This document shows, one piece after another, positions 39,880 to 47,871 of a DNA stretch of 64,000 nucleotides (within the stretch, counting starts at the first letter, position 1; every line of letters starts with the position of its first letter). Origin of the DNA: a virus; IMG/VR virus record IMGVR_UViG_3300008117_004020, positions 1 through 64,000 of that record. One strand, written 5' to 3'. The notes beneath the pieces were generated by a model. The model saw nothing but the letters and a program-made list of their open reading frames with translations. It did no database searches and was not told the origin of the DNA. Made by a program: the position numbers and the translations under genes.

Positions 39880-40509
39880 TTACGGGGTAGTAGTTGTAGT
39901 TGTTGTAGTTACATTAACATCATAACTCCAACCTTTTCCAAAAAGAACTGTAAGAGCAGTTAAACCAGCTGGACCAGGAACTGCATTAGTTCCTCCTGTA
40001 AGATCTACATATCCATTACTAATTGCATTATCAGCTAATGCTACAAGAATATTGTCCACTGCAGTTTGTGTCAAACCACAATCATATAAAATTATTGAAT
40101 CGCCATCACCTAAAGGTTGTGAACTTGATATAATCACTTCTGTTAATCCTGCATTACCATTAAGATCAAAACCTTTAAGCGCAGGTAGTCCTGATAAATC
40201 TACAGATCCTGATATATTAGATTGATCAACATCAAGCCAAATCAAATTATCAAGTCCTGAAAGATTAGGAAATCCTCCTGAAAAATCACTATCATCAAGA
40301 CGAAGTTGTTGAAGAGCTGTGCATCCTGATAAATTAACAGAAGTTAAGCTGTTAGTATTAGTGCCTGGAATATCACAGTCACTAATATCAACATTTATTA
40401 AATTAGGAAGATTTGATAAATTAACAGATTGAAAACCATTATAATCTATATTTATTGTTTGCAGATTTACAAGATTTTGCAAACCTGTTATTGATACTAT
40501 TTGTGCCAT
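39880..40509 (-). CDS. Leucine-rich repeat protein with poly-Thr end
   Basis: A 209-residue protein with about seven bacterial leucine-rich repeats of 20-24 residues (LQTINIDYNGFQSVNLSNLP, LTSVNLSGCTALQQLRLDDS, LIWLDVDQSNISGSVDLSGL). It ends VTTTTTTTTP and stop. LRR domains bind proteins or glycans, so it may be the receptor- or mucus-binding part of the appendage. It follows the PKD-like gene by 12 bases. Confidence 0.75.
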   Translation of the reverse strand: MAQIVSITGLQNLVNLQTINIDYNGFQSVNLSNLPNLINVDISDCDIPGTNTNSLTSVNLSGCTALQQLRLDDSDFSGGFPNLSGLDNLIWLDVDQSNISGSVDLSGLPALKGFDLNGNAGLTEVIISSSQPLGDGDSIILYDCGLTQTAVDNILVALADNAISNGYVDLTGGTNAVPGPAGLTALTVLFGKGWSYDVNVTTTTTTTTP

Positions 40510-40521
40510 ATTTTTTTAAAT

Positions 40522-41049
40522 TTAGTCAGGTGAAGAAGTAAAATTAATTACACTTTCAATGTTATCAAAACATACTTGTACAGTGTATTGAGTGTTAGAT
40601 TCTGGATATGTGTGGGTCTCTTCATAGAATCCACCAAGTCCTGCATCAACATGTGTAGTACCATCACCCCAATTAACAGTAAAGTTGATAGGTGTTGTGG
40701 TAACAAAGCTGAATACAAAGAATGTACCTTCAGTTGTATCTACAACAAACTCAATACAATTACTTTGACAACATAAATCTACACTCACTTGACGCCATAT
40801 ACCACCATCTTTTGGATAGGAACTTCCTATAATAAGAGATCCTGGTACTATTTTACCAGCTTTAGTGTAGCGAATAAATCCTTTAAGTCTTAAATTACTA
40901 GGATAAGAGGTGTCTTCACAGCACAAGTCTGTGTTCACTTCTTTCCATACAGCAGGACCACTTGGATATGTTCCCTGTGTTACTATCATACTACCAGGAA
41001 CTATTTTTCCTGATTTAGTATATTTTACAAATGCTCTTTGTTTTGACAT
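40522..41049 (-). CDS. Appendage protein: two modules plus PKD-like domain
   Basis: A 175-residue protein with two module copies (RAFVKYTKSGKIVPGSMIVT...VWKEVNTDLCC and GFIRYTKAGKIVPGSLIIG...IWRQVSVDLCC), then a PKD-like domain in the last 75 residues: FTVNWGDGTTHVDAG and EETHTYPESNTQYTVQVCF. PKD domains are extracellular spacers. In Bacteroidota surface proteins a PKD domain is often followed by LRRs; here the LRRs are in the next gene. Confidence 0.7.
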   Translation of the reverse strand: MSKQRAFVKYTKSGKIVPGSMIVTQGTYPSGPAVWKEVNTDLCCEDTSYPSNLRLKGFIRYTKAGKIVPGSLIIGSSYPKDGGIWRQVSVDLCCQSNCIEFVVDTTEGTFFVFSFVTTTPINFTVNWGDGTTHVDAGLGGFYEETHTYPESNTQYTVQVCFDNIESVINFTSSPD

Positions 41050-41067
41050 ATTATTAAGTTTTAAAGA

Positions 41068-41496
41068 TTAACCACCAAATCCAAATGGACCAATACTACC
41101 TCCTAATCCTGAACACTCAGGATTGTTTAATAGTGTATTGGCAATATCGTTAGACACAGCTAAAACAATATTACCATCACCATCTACACTAAATACACCC
41201 ATATAATCAAGCTGTTCATTTAAACCAGCAGCTAATTCTTCAGGTGTATTAAATTCTCCAAGTACAGCTCCAGCCACAAGTGTTGGTCCCATACCACAGA
41301 AAAACTGTACATATGGGGTGTTAATAGGATAGGTGATTTCTTCAAATGTAATTGTCACACCGCTATTACAACATAAGTCTGCTGGAACTTCCTTCCATGT
41401 AGATGGTCCTTGTGGGTATGAACCCCCAGTGAGGATCAAGCTACCAGGTACAATCTTGCCATTTTTACTGTACCTTACAAATGCTCTTTTTTTCAT
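41068..41496 (-). CDS. Appendage protein: one module
   Basis: A 142-residue protein with one module (RAFVRYSKNGKIVPGSLILT...PSTWKEVPADLCC) at residues 4-45, then an unrelated C-terminal region ending in glycine-rich LGGSIGPFGFGG. It belongs with 39268 and 40522 by its module. Confidence 0.65.
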   Translation of the reverse strand: MKKRAFVRYSKNGKIVPGSLILTGGSYPQGPSTWKEVPADLCCNSGVTITFEEITYPINTPYVQFFCGMGPTLVAGAVLGEFNTPEELAAGLNEQLDYMGVFSVDGDGNIVLAVSNDIANTLLNNPECSGLGGSIGPFGFGG

Positions 41497-41501
41497 TATT
41501 G

Positions 41502-41576
41502 TTATCTTTTAGGTTTAGATGATGTAGACTTAGGTTTACCACAGCCACAACCATAAATGTTAGTGTTCTTTATCAT
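41502..41576 (-). CDS. Very small cysteine-containing protein
   Basis: A 24-residue frame, MIKNTNIYGCGCGKPKSTSS then KPKR. It fits exactly between the endolysin and module genes with one base between it and the endolysin. Short, so support is mostly from context. Confidence 0.45.
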   Translation of the reverse strand: MIKNTNIYGCGCGKPKSTSSKPKR

Positions 41577-41577
41577 A

Positions 41578-42102
41578 TTAAGCTTCATTTTGAGAAGGTG
41601 ATCCTTCTATGTTAAGAAATATTTTTCTAATGTTTAATGGAGGAGTATGATAGGCAGGTCTTCTTGCATCTAAAAGTCTAGACTTAGCTATCTTAGCTAC
41701 ATTTACAGCATTACCCTGATTACCACCAAGAACAAAATAATTTTTATTGTCTTCTCCTACATAGAATCCTACATGTCCACCACCACCTGGTCTCGTAAAC
41801 ACAAGAATATCCCCAAGCATAGGACTAGGAGACTTAACACCAAAATTTACCCAATTGCGAGCACCTAATAACCATTCAACAGGTTGTCTATCTGCTCTTT
41901 TAATACACACACCTACAAAAAGTCCACACCATGGAGTTTCATCGTTTCTGTATGTAATACCAAGTTCTCTAGCCCATCCCATAATAATAGGATTGTGCTT
42001 AGGACCCACTGTTTCTTCTACACCATAAAGCTCTAAAGCTTTAACAAGATGCCTGGGAGCCCCTTCAAGAGCTAGCCATGCATATTTTTTAGGAAGTTTC
42101 AT
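41578..42102 (-). CDS. Endolysin, NlpC/P60-CHAP type
   Basis: A 174-residue peptidoglycan hydrolase of the TIGR02594 group. Catalytic Cys in ETPWCGLFVG near residue 58, catalytic His in GGGHVGFYVG near residue 112, and the LGDILVF strand between. Cleaves the cell wall for lysis. No signal peptide, so it depends on the holin. It lies next to spanin-like and holin-like genes. Confidence 0.85.
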   Translation of the reverse strand: MKLPKKYAWLALEGAPRHLVKALELYGVEETVGPKHNPIIMGWARELGITYRNDETPWCGLFVGVCIKRADRQPVEWLLGARNWVNFGVKSPSPMLGDILVFTRPGGGGHVGFYVGEDNKNYFVLGGNQGNAVNVAKIAKSRLLDARRPAYHTPPLNIRKIFLNIEGSPSQNEA

Positions 42103-42108
42103 TGGTTA

Positions 42109-42702
42109 TTATTTAAGTTTCCAATAGGTCTGTAATTGAGCGCCTAATTTATTCTCATTATCCACTGTTCCTGATAGAATGTAGATGCGTTGTTTCTTGT
42201 CTTTGTATAACAAGCCTGTGTTAAAGGTTCTGATTACACCACCTTGAAATCCTTGAATACCACCACCAAAATAGAATTCTCTTTGTGGAGCAGCATATTT
42301 AACCACGCTGTCATGGATGATGGGATATGTAAGATTGTAGTTATAAGTTCTACCTGTTAAGGCATTACTCATCACCTCATCTTTCACATAAACATATCCT
42401 ACACTATCTATTTTAAGACTGTCCTCATAAACATTCTTAGTCAAGTAGTTAGTTACTAAAGAGTTATACTGAGCTAGTAACTTATTATAATTTGTGTCAG
42501 GAAGATATTCCTTTAGAATCACACTGTCAACAGAACCTTCTCTTATAATCAACTTTGGATTAGAATAGATGGTGCTGTCTTTTTTCACCCATATAGTATC
42601 AGAATACACTATTGTGGTGGTAGTGTCTAGTGGTTTCTTACACATTTGTAAAAGTATGACCACCAGCAGTGCCACAATAATCATATCCAAATACTTTTTC
42701 AT
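42109..42702 (-). CDS. Membrane-anchored periplasmic protein, spanin-like
   Basis: A 197-residue protein with one N-terminal membrane helix (MIIVALLVVILLQMC) and a large periplasmic part of beta and coil segments (QLQTYWKLK at the end). A cysteine right after the helix may be lipidated. Position between endolysin and holin suggests an outer-membrane disrupting role, as spanins have; the sequence has no classic spanin coiled coil, so this is inference. Confidence 0.55.
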   Translation of the reverse strand: MKKYLDMIIVALLVVILLQMCKKPLDTTTTIVYSDTIWVKKDSTIYSNPKLIIREGSVDSVILKEYLPDTNYNKLLAQYNSLVTNYLTKNVYEDSLKIDSVGYVYVKDEVMSNALTGRTYNYNLTYPIIHDSVVKYAAPQREFYFGGGIQGFQGGVIRTFNTGLLYKDKKQRIYILSGTVDNENKLGAQLQTYWKLK

Positions 42703-42734
42703 ATCTCAGGATTTAACAGGTAAAATAGAATGTT

Positions 42735-42766
42735 CCAGGTGAGTTTTTATAATTTTTCTCACCTGG
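42735..42766 (-). other. 9-bp perfect hairpin between holin and spanin-like genes
   Basis: CCAGGTGAG pairs with CTCACCTGG around a 14-base AT loop. No T run follows on either strand, so it may slow or process the transcript that crosses it. Confidence 0.5.
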
Positions 42767-42781
42767 ACTTCTATTATTTCA

Positions 42782-43042
42782 TTAAGCTGTAACTGTTGTA
42801 TCAGCTTTAAAGCGACCAATGATAGATACAATTGTACCCAAAGCAGCCAACAATTGACCAACAATAACAGGCATAGAACCTTGAGAAGCTTTAATAGCTT
42901 CAGCATAAGCCTTCAATTGCTCAAAATCTGCATTAGCAGGAAGAGTGGGTTCTTCCACTCCAATCATTGACATTACAAATCCTAGAGCTGCAATTGCAAT
43001 ACCCCAGATTGTCTTAGATTGATACCACTTTTTTGTTTCCAT
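42782..43042 (-). CDS. Holin-like membrane protein
   Basis: An 86-residue protein with hydrophobic segments at residues 10-27 (KTIWGIAIAALGFVMSMIG) and 57-76 (MPVIVGQLLAALGTIVSIIG). Size, two helices and the WYQSKTIWG start match phage holins that sit beside endolysins. It would set lysis time. Confidence 0.75.
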   Translation of the reverse strand: METKKWYQSKTIWGIAIAALGFVMSMIGVEEPTLPANADFEQLKAYAEAIKASQGSMPVIVGQLLAALGTIVSIIGRFKADTTVTA

Positions 43043-43062
43043 TTTTATTTATATTTGGTGAA

Positions 43063-43593
43063 TTATATTATTTTATAGATATATGAAAAAGAGTAAAACC
43101 CACTTGTTGCAGTAGGATTATTATTTTCTACAGTTACTTTCCCAGATGAACCGCCTATTGCATAAATTTTACAAGAGGTATCATAAACAGCTACACCAGA
43201 TGCATCTGATTGTTCAACAAAATTACTAGCTATAGGTGTTTCCATATCAAATGCCCAAGCACCTGGGTCAATAATAACACTAACATCTAATACACCCCAT
43301 ACATACACCGTGTTTCCAATACGTATATAATTGACAAGTGATGGAAATAGTATTGAACAGTTGGATTGTGTCTGAAGAACTGGAGTAAAAGTACTTTGTA
43401 CAAAAGTTGGTGCTGGGTTAGCAACAGCTAGAGGACTACCCACTGTACCATTTCCTGTCAATGTAGCATCATGAGCCACTGCAGTGAGAGCAGTTCCACC
43501 AGATTCTAGAGCTGTCACTCTACCAGAGAGTCTTTTAATGAATTTAGTAAGCCAATCTAGCCTACCAAATATATCTGTAGATTTAGGATTCAT
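43063..43593 (-). CDS. Fibre-type structural protein, short
   Basis: A 176-residue protein. A short coiled-coil start (RLDWLTKFIKRLSGRVTALE), then the fibre linker motif VAHDATLTGNGTVGSPLAVA common in tail fibres, then a beta-rich C-terminal domain. Probably a trimeric fibre or tip component. Confidence 0.65.
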   Translation of the reverse strand: MNPKSTDIFGRLDWLTKFIKRLSGRVTALESGGTALTAVAHDATLTGNGTVGSPLAVANPAPTFVQSTFTPVLQTQSNCSILFPSLVNYIRIGNTVYVWGVLDVSVIIDPGAWAFDMETPIASNFVEQSDASGVAVYDTSCKIYAIGGSSGKVTVENNNPTATSGFYSFSYIYKII

Positions 43594-43906
43594 AAGATTC
43601 TGATATTATGTTTTTATTCACATCATAGTATTCCTCAGGCTTAAAATAAAGCCTCATAAACCATGGGTAGTGAGTGTTAGCTATTGGTTTTTTACCAAAG
43701 ACTTCCTGCTCTAATGATCTTGTAGTTCTCTCAAGATTCTCAATTTTGGTCTTATCAATGTTGCTTTGAGCCAATAATTGCTTAACATCTGAGCGCATTT
43801 CTGTAATATCACGCCAAATCATTAAAGCTAAGAACGACACTAAAGATGGGAATACATACACCTTTAGTTTGTTGATGAAAGAATTTTCTTTAATTTCTGC
43901 AGCCAT
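43583..43906 (-). CDS. Membrane protein with coiled coil
   Basis: A 107-residue protein with one membrane helix (LKVYVFPSLVSFLALMIW) and a coiled coil (SDVKQLLAQSNIDKTKIENL). First gene of the leftward appendage/lysis block. May be an inner-membrane spanin or a holin regulator; neither is proven. Confidence 0.55.
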   Translation of the reverse strand: MAAEIKENSFINKLKVYVFPSLVSFLALMIWRDITEMRSDVKQLLAQSNIDKTKIENLERTTRSLEQEVFGKKPIANTHYPWFMRLYFKPEEYYDVNKNIISESYES

Positions 43907-43953
43907 CTTTCAAAACAAATTTATATATTTACAAATAAAAATAATCACATTAT

Positions 43954-44077
43954 CAGACCATCCTACTGGGGTAAAACCCTGATTTACAATGAGTTATAGT
44001 TGTAGCACTGAGGATGTGCAAGTTAATCAGAACTGTTAACTTAGGGTTTTTTGTAGTCCCCAGCAGAAAATGGTCTG
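43954..44077. other. 124-nt structured element in divergent junction
   Basis: Outer stem of three in-register pairings: CAGACCAT/ATGGTCTG, CTGGGG/CCCCAG and AAACCCT/AGGGTTT. Inside are three hairpins: TACAA/TTGTA (10-base loop), GCAC-TGAGGAT-GTGC and AAGTTAA/TTAACTT (9-base loop). It lies between a leftward gene and the DnaA-like initiator gene and can form on either strand. Either a structured RNA or a cruciform at an origin. Confidence 0.7.
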
Positions 44078-44155
44078 TTAAGAACATTATTCTCTAATCA
44101 CTACTCCATATAATATAATATACTAAAATTTTACCTAATCTCCAATTTTAAAATT

Positions 44156-44623
44156 ATGATCAAAAAAGAAAACCTGCCTAGTGAAGACATTATAAAAATA
44201 CTTTCTAAGGAGTTTATTGAGCGAATTAAGAAGGAAACAGGCAAAGATTACAATATTCAAATCATCAATCACACTCTGATTGCCTCTAGAGTTGAGCAGA
44301 TTATTCCAAGAAAAATAGTGTCTCTTGATGATTTAGAGAAGATTATTCTACGCAATATGCCAGTTGAAATACCTAGTGGTAAGTTTAAGTCTAAGAGTAG
44401 AATTCGCGAGCTTGTGGATGCTAGGACCATATTCTGCTACATGGCCTGTAGGATATTTGGGTTCACTGTTACAAACGTAGGCAGATATCTAAAGAAGCAC
44501 CATACTAGCGTTATGTATCTAGTTAGAAAGTGCGAGATTCTTATGGAAGTTGATCCTGAATACTTGGGATTGTTTCAGTCAGTAAAAGACAAACTTAAAG
44601 AAGCATATGAAGAAGTTCTTTAA
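44156..44623 (+). CDS. DnaA domain IV-like DNA-binding protein
   Basis: A 155-residue protein. Residues 80-135 match the DnaA C-terminal DNA-binding domain: RIRELVDARTIFCYMACRIF then TVTNVGRYLKKHHTSVMYLV, the HHTSVMY replacing DHTTVLH of DnaA. There is no AAA+ ATPase domain. It is the first gene of the replication block and lies 79 bases from a structured element, so it is a candidate origin-binding initiator. Confidence 0.75.
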   Translation: MIKKENLPSEDIIKILSKEFIERIKKETGKDYNIQIINHTLIASRVEQIIPRKIVSLDDLEKIILRNMPVEIPSGKFKSKSRIRELVDARTIFCYMACRIFGFTVTNVGRYLKKHHTSVMYLVRKCEILMEVDPEYLGLFQSVKDKLKEAYEEVL

Positions 44624-45176
44624 TATGATTGTTAAGCTAGGTCTGTCTCCTAATGAAGCTTATGTGCTATTATGTTTGCACAATAAAGAGAAACCTCAGC
44701 AGGTTAATATAGACGAGTGTCTAAAATTCCTTTATAAAAAAGGGTTAATCACTACAGATTGTCATATAACTAGTAAGGGACTAAGTGTAGGTGACAAGCT
44801 AGAAAAGATAAAAAGATCATCTAAAAAACAATTAACAGACGAGGATAAAGTAAAAATCAAAGAGTATAGAGAACTGTTTCCAAAAGGTAAACTACCCTCT
44901 GGTTATCCCGCCAGAGTTACAGTGAAGGAACTAGAGAAGAAGTTTGAACATTTCTTCTCTAACTATGATTATGATTGGGACATAATCATAAAAGCCACCA
45001 AAAAGTATATACAAGAACATGAGCCTACATATGACTATATGAAGACCTCAAGTTATTTTATATTCAAGACTGGTGTAGACAAGACATCTGTTTCAGCACT
45101 GTCATCATATTGTGATATGATATTGGAATCAGATGAGGATGATAATCAAAATGTTACATTTTCAAGAGCAGTTTAA
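44607..45176 (+). CDS. Replication accessory / helicase-loader candidate
   Basis: A 189-residue protein. N-terminal winged-helix-like part (IVKLGLSPNEAYVLLCLHNK) and a C-terminal helical part with FPKGKLPSGYPARVTVKELE and YDWDIIIKATKKYIQEHE. Sequence type common next to DnaB helicase genes in Bacteroidota phages. Could load the helicase; inference. Confidence 0.55.
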   Translation: MKKFFNMIVKLGLSPNEAYVLLCLHNKEKPQQVNIDECLKFLYKKGLITTDCHITSKGLSVGDKLEKIKRSSKKQLTDEDKVKIKEYRELFPKGKLPSGYPARVTVKELEKKFEHFFSNYDYDWDIIIKATKKYIQEHEPTYDYMKTSSYFIFKTGVDKTSVSALSSYCDMILESDEDDNQNVTFSRAV

Positions 45177-45177
45177 T

Positions 45178-45477
45178 ATGAGTGTATTAAAAGTTTATCC
45201 AGCTAAATACTGGCATGATAGTCCAGTGATTATAGGAAGCAAAGAAGCGTTGATAAGACTTAGAGATTTAATAGATCGTAGTCTTATTAATCCTGCAGAT
45301 TGCTGCCATGATCATTTTATAGAAGCAGATGGTAAAGAATTCATAGTTAAAGTGAGAGTTTACGATAGTGAAGAACTCCAGCTAGAAGACTTGCCAGCAC
45401 ATTATGAAGATGAAGAGCTTACAGAATCAGAGAAGAAATTCCTTTATAATTTTGTAAATGAAAGTCATGGATCATAG
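45178..45477 (+). CDS. Small uncharacterised protein
   Basis: A 99-residue acidic protein (MSVLKVYPAKYWHDSPVIIG). The start at 45178 follows the previous stop by one base. The DSPVIIGxkeAL pattern is a recurrent phage type; function unknown. Confidence 0.65.
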   Translation: MSVLKVYPAKYWHDSPVIIGSKEALIRLRDLIDRSLINPADCCHDHFIEADGKEFIVKVRVYDSEELQLEDLPAHYEDEELTESEKKFLYNFVNESHGS

Positions 45478-45679
45478 AGTGATAAACAGAGTGTTGCTCT
45501 CAGGAGCATTCTCTGTTATGTTGTGGATGATTGTGGATATATTTCTGATAAATATTCCTTTCTGGAAGTGTTTTATTTTTGAAATTATTACTATTATCTT
45601 AACAAAATTATATATCTTTGTATGCACTAAACTAGGTTTAGTAAACTACACATATGGCCAACCTAATACACATCAGTGA
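45467..45679 (+). CDS. Two-helix membrane protein
   Basis: A 70-residue protein with membrane segments at residues 10-28 and 33-52. It overlaps the helicase start by 26 bases, and a TAnnTTTG promoter lies inside its 3' part. Function unknown. Confidence 0.55.
   Translation: MDHRVINRVLLSGAFSVMLWMIVDIFLINIPFWKCFIFEIITIILTKLYIFVCTKLGLVNYTYGQPNTHQ
45613..45620 (+). promoter_or_regulatory. TAnnTTTG box upstream of helicase
   Basis: TATCTTTG matches the Bacteroidota -7 consensus, 33 bases before the helicase ATG, inside the previous frame. May give a separate helicase transcript. Confidence 0.5.
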
Positions 45680-46589
45680 TGTCTACCAAGCAGGTCTCAC
45701 TTATATAGATCAACGCAAGAAAGGTGTTATCAAAAGCATCAAAACTCCATGGTCAAAGCTTAATGACATGACTATGAATGGTTTTGAGTGGAATAATATT
45801 ATTGTTATTGGAGGAAGACCTGGTTCAGGTAAAACCATGTTTACTAATATTATTACGCGTGATGCATTTAAAAACAATCCAGACCAAGAGTTTGGTGTAT
45901 TAGATTTTCAGTTTGAAATGATCTCTCGCAGTATTGCATTAAGAGAAATAGCAGCTCAGTTAGGTAAGGACATGAGAGTTTTATCTAGCTGCTACAATCC
46001 CATATCAGATGAAGATTTTACTGCTGCATACAAATATGCTCAGGAAAATAGACATAGGAACATATGGACTGTAGATAAGCCTTTGACAGTCAAAGAGATT
46101 CAACTTAAGATTGAAGAAGCGCTTAAGCTATATAACATGCCTTTTATTGTCACTTTAGACCACTCTGTGCTTGTAGCAAAAGGATCCACTGAAAAAGATC
46201 AGTTTGATACTCTGCACAATCTGTCTAAGATGATGACTCAGATGAAAAAACTTCCTGTAATGTTTATCGTTCTAACCCAACTAAATAGGGAAGTTGAGTC
46301 TGTAGAAAGACAAAGACCTGGTGTTTATGGTAATTACCTATTTGATTCAGACATATATGGAGGAGACGCTCTGCTGCAACACGCAGATCTTGTGTTAGGA
46401 CTTAACAAACCTTCCAAGTATAATCTTAACGTATATGGTCCAGAAAGACATCAGGTGAAACCTAATCATATAGTGCTACACTATCTTAAGAATAGAAATG
46501 GAGAGGCTGGTAAGTTTAGTTTCTTTGAGGAAGACTTTGCTCATGGTAGACTATACCAGGTAGAAGCTCCTGCCACAGTAAGATCATAA
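45654..46589 (+). CDS. DnaB-type replicative helicase
   Basis: A 311-residue SF4 helicase lacking the DnaB N-terminal domain. Walker A GGRPGSGKTMF near residue 53, the QFEMISRSIALRE segment, Walker B IVTLDHSVL near residue 165, QLNRE sensor and ADLVLGLNKP. Unwinds DNA at the phage fork. Adjacent to RecA-like ATPase, ssDNA-binding and primase genes. Confidence 0.88.
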   Translation: MANLIHISDVYQAGLTYIDQRKKGVIKSIKTPWSKLNDMTMNGFEWNNIIVIGGRPGSGKTMFTNIITRDAFKNNPDQEFGVLDFQFEMISRSIALREIAAQLGKDMRVLSSCYNPISDEDFTAAYKYAQENRHRNIWTVDKPLTVKEIQLKIEEALKLYNMPFIVTLDHSVLVAKGSTEKDQFDTLHNLSKMMTQMKKLPVMFIVLTQLNREVESVERQRPGVYGNYLFDSDIYGGDALLQHADLVLGLNKPSKYNLNVYGPERHQVKPNHIVLHYLKNRNGEAGKFSFFEEDFAHGRLYQVEAPATVRS

Positions 46590-46599
46590 ATTATATAAT

Positions 46600-47172
46600 A
46601 TGAAAGAAAAAGTAAAATTAGACAGAGACGTAGTATTAACAGCGTTAAAACAAAGAAATGAAGAAAACTTTAAAAACTTAGGGTTGCTAGACCCCTATTT
46701 TGTAGCAAAACTAGCATACAAACCTACAGGTAAAAATGAAATGCTGGTGAGCATGTTCATCTCTGAACTAGAAAGAAAAGATGGTGTGTACATTGAGTTC
46801 ATAGACTTTGACAATCATCCAGTTCATGACAAGCCTGTATTATATAAGTATAGACACAATCCTTATTACAAGACTGAGTATGTGTATGACCCTCCAAGAG
46901 AGAAGAAGAACTTTGAGACATACCTTGTGCCAGTATCAGAGCTTGAGATTGTAGGAGGTAAGCTTCCTATGGACATATCAGAGCCTAAAGTGGAGGTAAA
47001 ACCCAAGATATCTATTCCAGCTGAAATGAGGCAAGAGAATGAATCTCCTTTATCAGAGAAGGAAGATGTGCATTACTCTGAACTTACAGTGAGAGATATT
47101 GCAGCAATGATATTAAAAAAGCCTGTTAGTAATAAAAAATGGTTAAATCAATTAATAGCACAATCAATTTAA
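46600..47172 (+). CDS. Uncharacterised replication-module protein
   Basis: A 190-residue basic protein, MKEKVKLDRDVVLTALKQRN, with EYVYDPPREKKNFETYLVPV in the middle and a helical C-terminus (RDIAAMILKKPVSNKKWLNQ). Lies between helicase and RecA-like ATPase. No family recognised. Confidence 0.6.
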   Translation: MKEKVKLDRDVVLTALKQRNEENFKNLGLLDPYFVAKLAYKPTGKNEMLVSMFISELERKDGVYIEFIDFDNHPVHDKPVLYKYRHNPYYKTEYVYDPPREKKNFETYLVPVSELEIVGGKLPMDISEPKVEVKPKISIPAEMRQENESPLSEKEDVHYSELTVRDIAAMILKKPVSNKKWLNQLIAQSI

Positions 47173-47176
47173 AATT

Positions 47177-47860
47177 ATGGCACAATCAGTATTAGTTATC
47201 GCAGAGTCTGGATGTGGGAAGTCTACATCCATAGAATCCCTAGATCCCAAAGAAACATTCATTATTAACGTAGCAAATAAACCTCTACCATTTAAAGGTT
47301 GGAAGACTAAATATCCTATATTTGACTTAATTTCTAAGAAAGGAAATTGTGCAAATGTTAGTGCTCCTAAGGATATAGAAGCAGTCTTGAAGATCATTAA
47401 CAATGAGCGCAAGGAGATTAAAAATGTGGTTATTGATGATTTCCAGTATATGAGTTCATTTGAGTTCTTTAACAGGGCAGCAGAGAAAGGCTATGAGAAG
47501 TTTACACAAATGGGTGCTGCATTGGCACACATCGCTAAACTTCCTATATTAATGAGGGATGATTTGATGGTGTTCTACCTAACTCATGCAGAAGATGCCA
47601 CTGATTTAGATGGAAAAAGAAAAGTTAAAGCAAAAACTATTGGGAAATTAGTAGATGATAAGCTAACTTTGGAAGGTCTTTACTCTATTGTCCTTTTTGG
47701 TAAGGTTAAAAAAGATAAAGATGGTAACTTGAGATATGTATTTGAGACCCAAAACAATGGTGAGAATACATGTAAGAGTCCTAGAGGAATGTTTAGTACA
47801 TTTGAGATCCCAAATGATTTAAACTTTGTTAAAAACGCAATTATAGAATACGAAAAATAA
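47177..47860 (+). CDS. RecA-like ATPase (AAA_24/Sak4-type)
   Basis: A 227-residue P-loop protein: Walker A IAESGCGKST near residue 8, Walker B NVVIDDFQYM near residue 87, and the segment VFYLTHAEDA. Belongs with phage AAA_24/Sak4-like recombination ATPases, which act in strand annealing. Placed just before the ssDNA-binding candidate. Confidence 0.78.
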   Translation: MAQSVLVIAESGCGKSTSIESLDPKETFIINVANKPLPFKGWKTKYPIFDLISKKGNCANVSAPKDIEAVLKIINNERKEIKNVVIDDFQYMSSFEFFNRAAEKGYEKFTQMGAALAHIAKLPILMRDDLMVFYLTHAEDATDLDGKRKVKAKTIGKLVDDKLTLEGLYSIVLFGKVKKDKDGNLRYVFETQNNGENTCKSPRGMFSTFEIPNDLNFVKNAIIEYEK

Positions 47861-47871
47861 AATTTAAAACT

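Noticed and set aside
39865-39911. Frameshift fusing the LRR gene to the next module gene through the poly-Thr tract
   Set aside because: All three frames reach stop codons within a few codons of the tract, so no read-through fusion is possible by frameshift alone.
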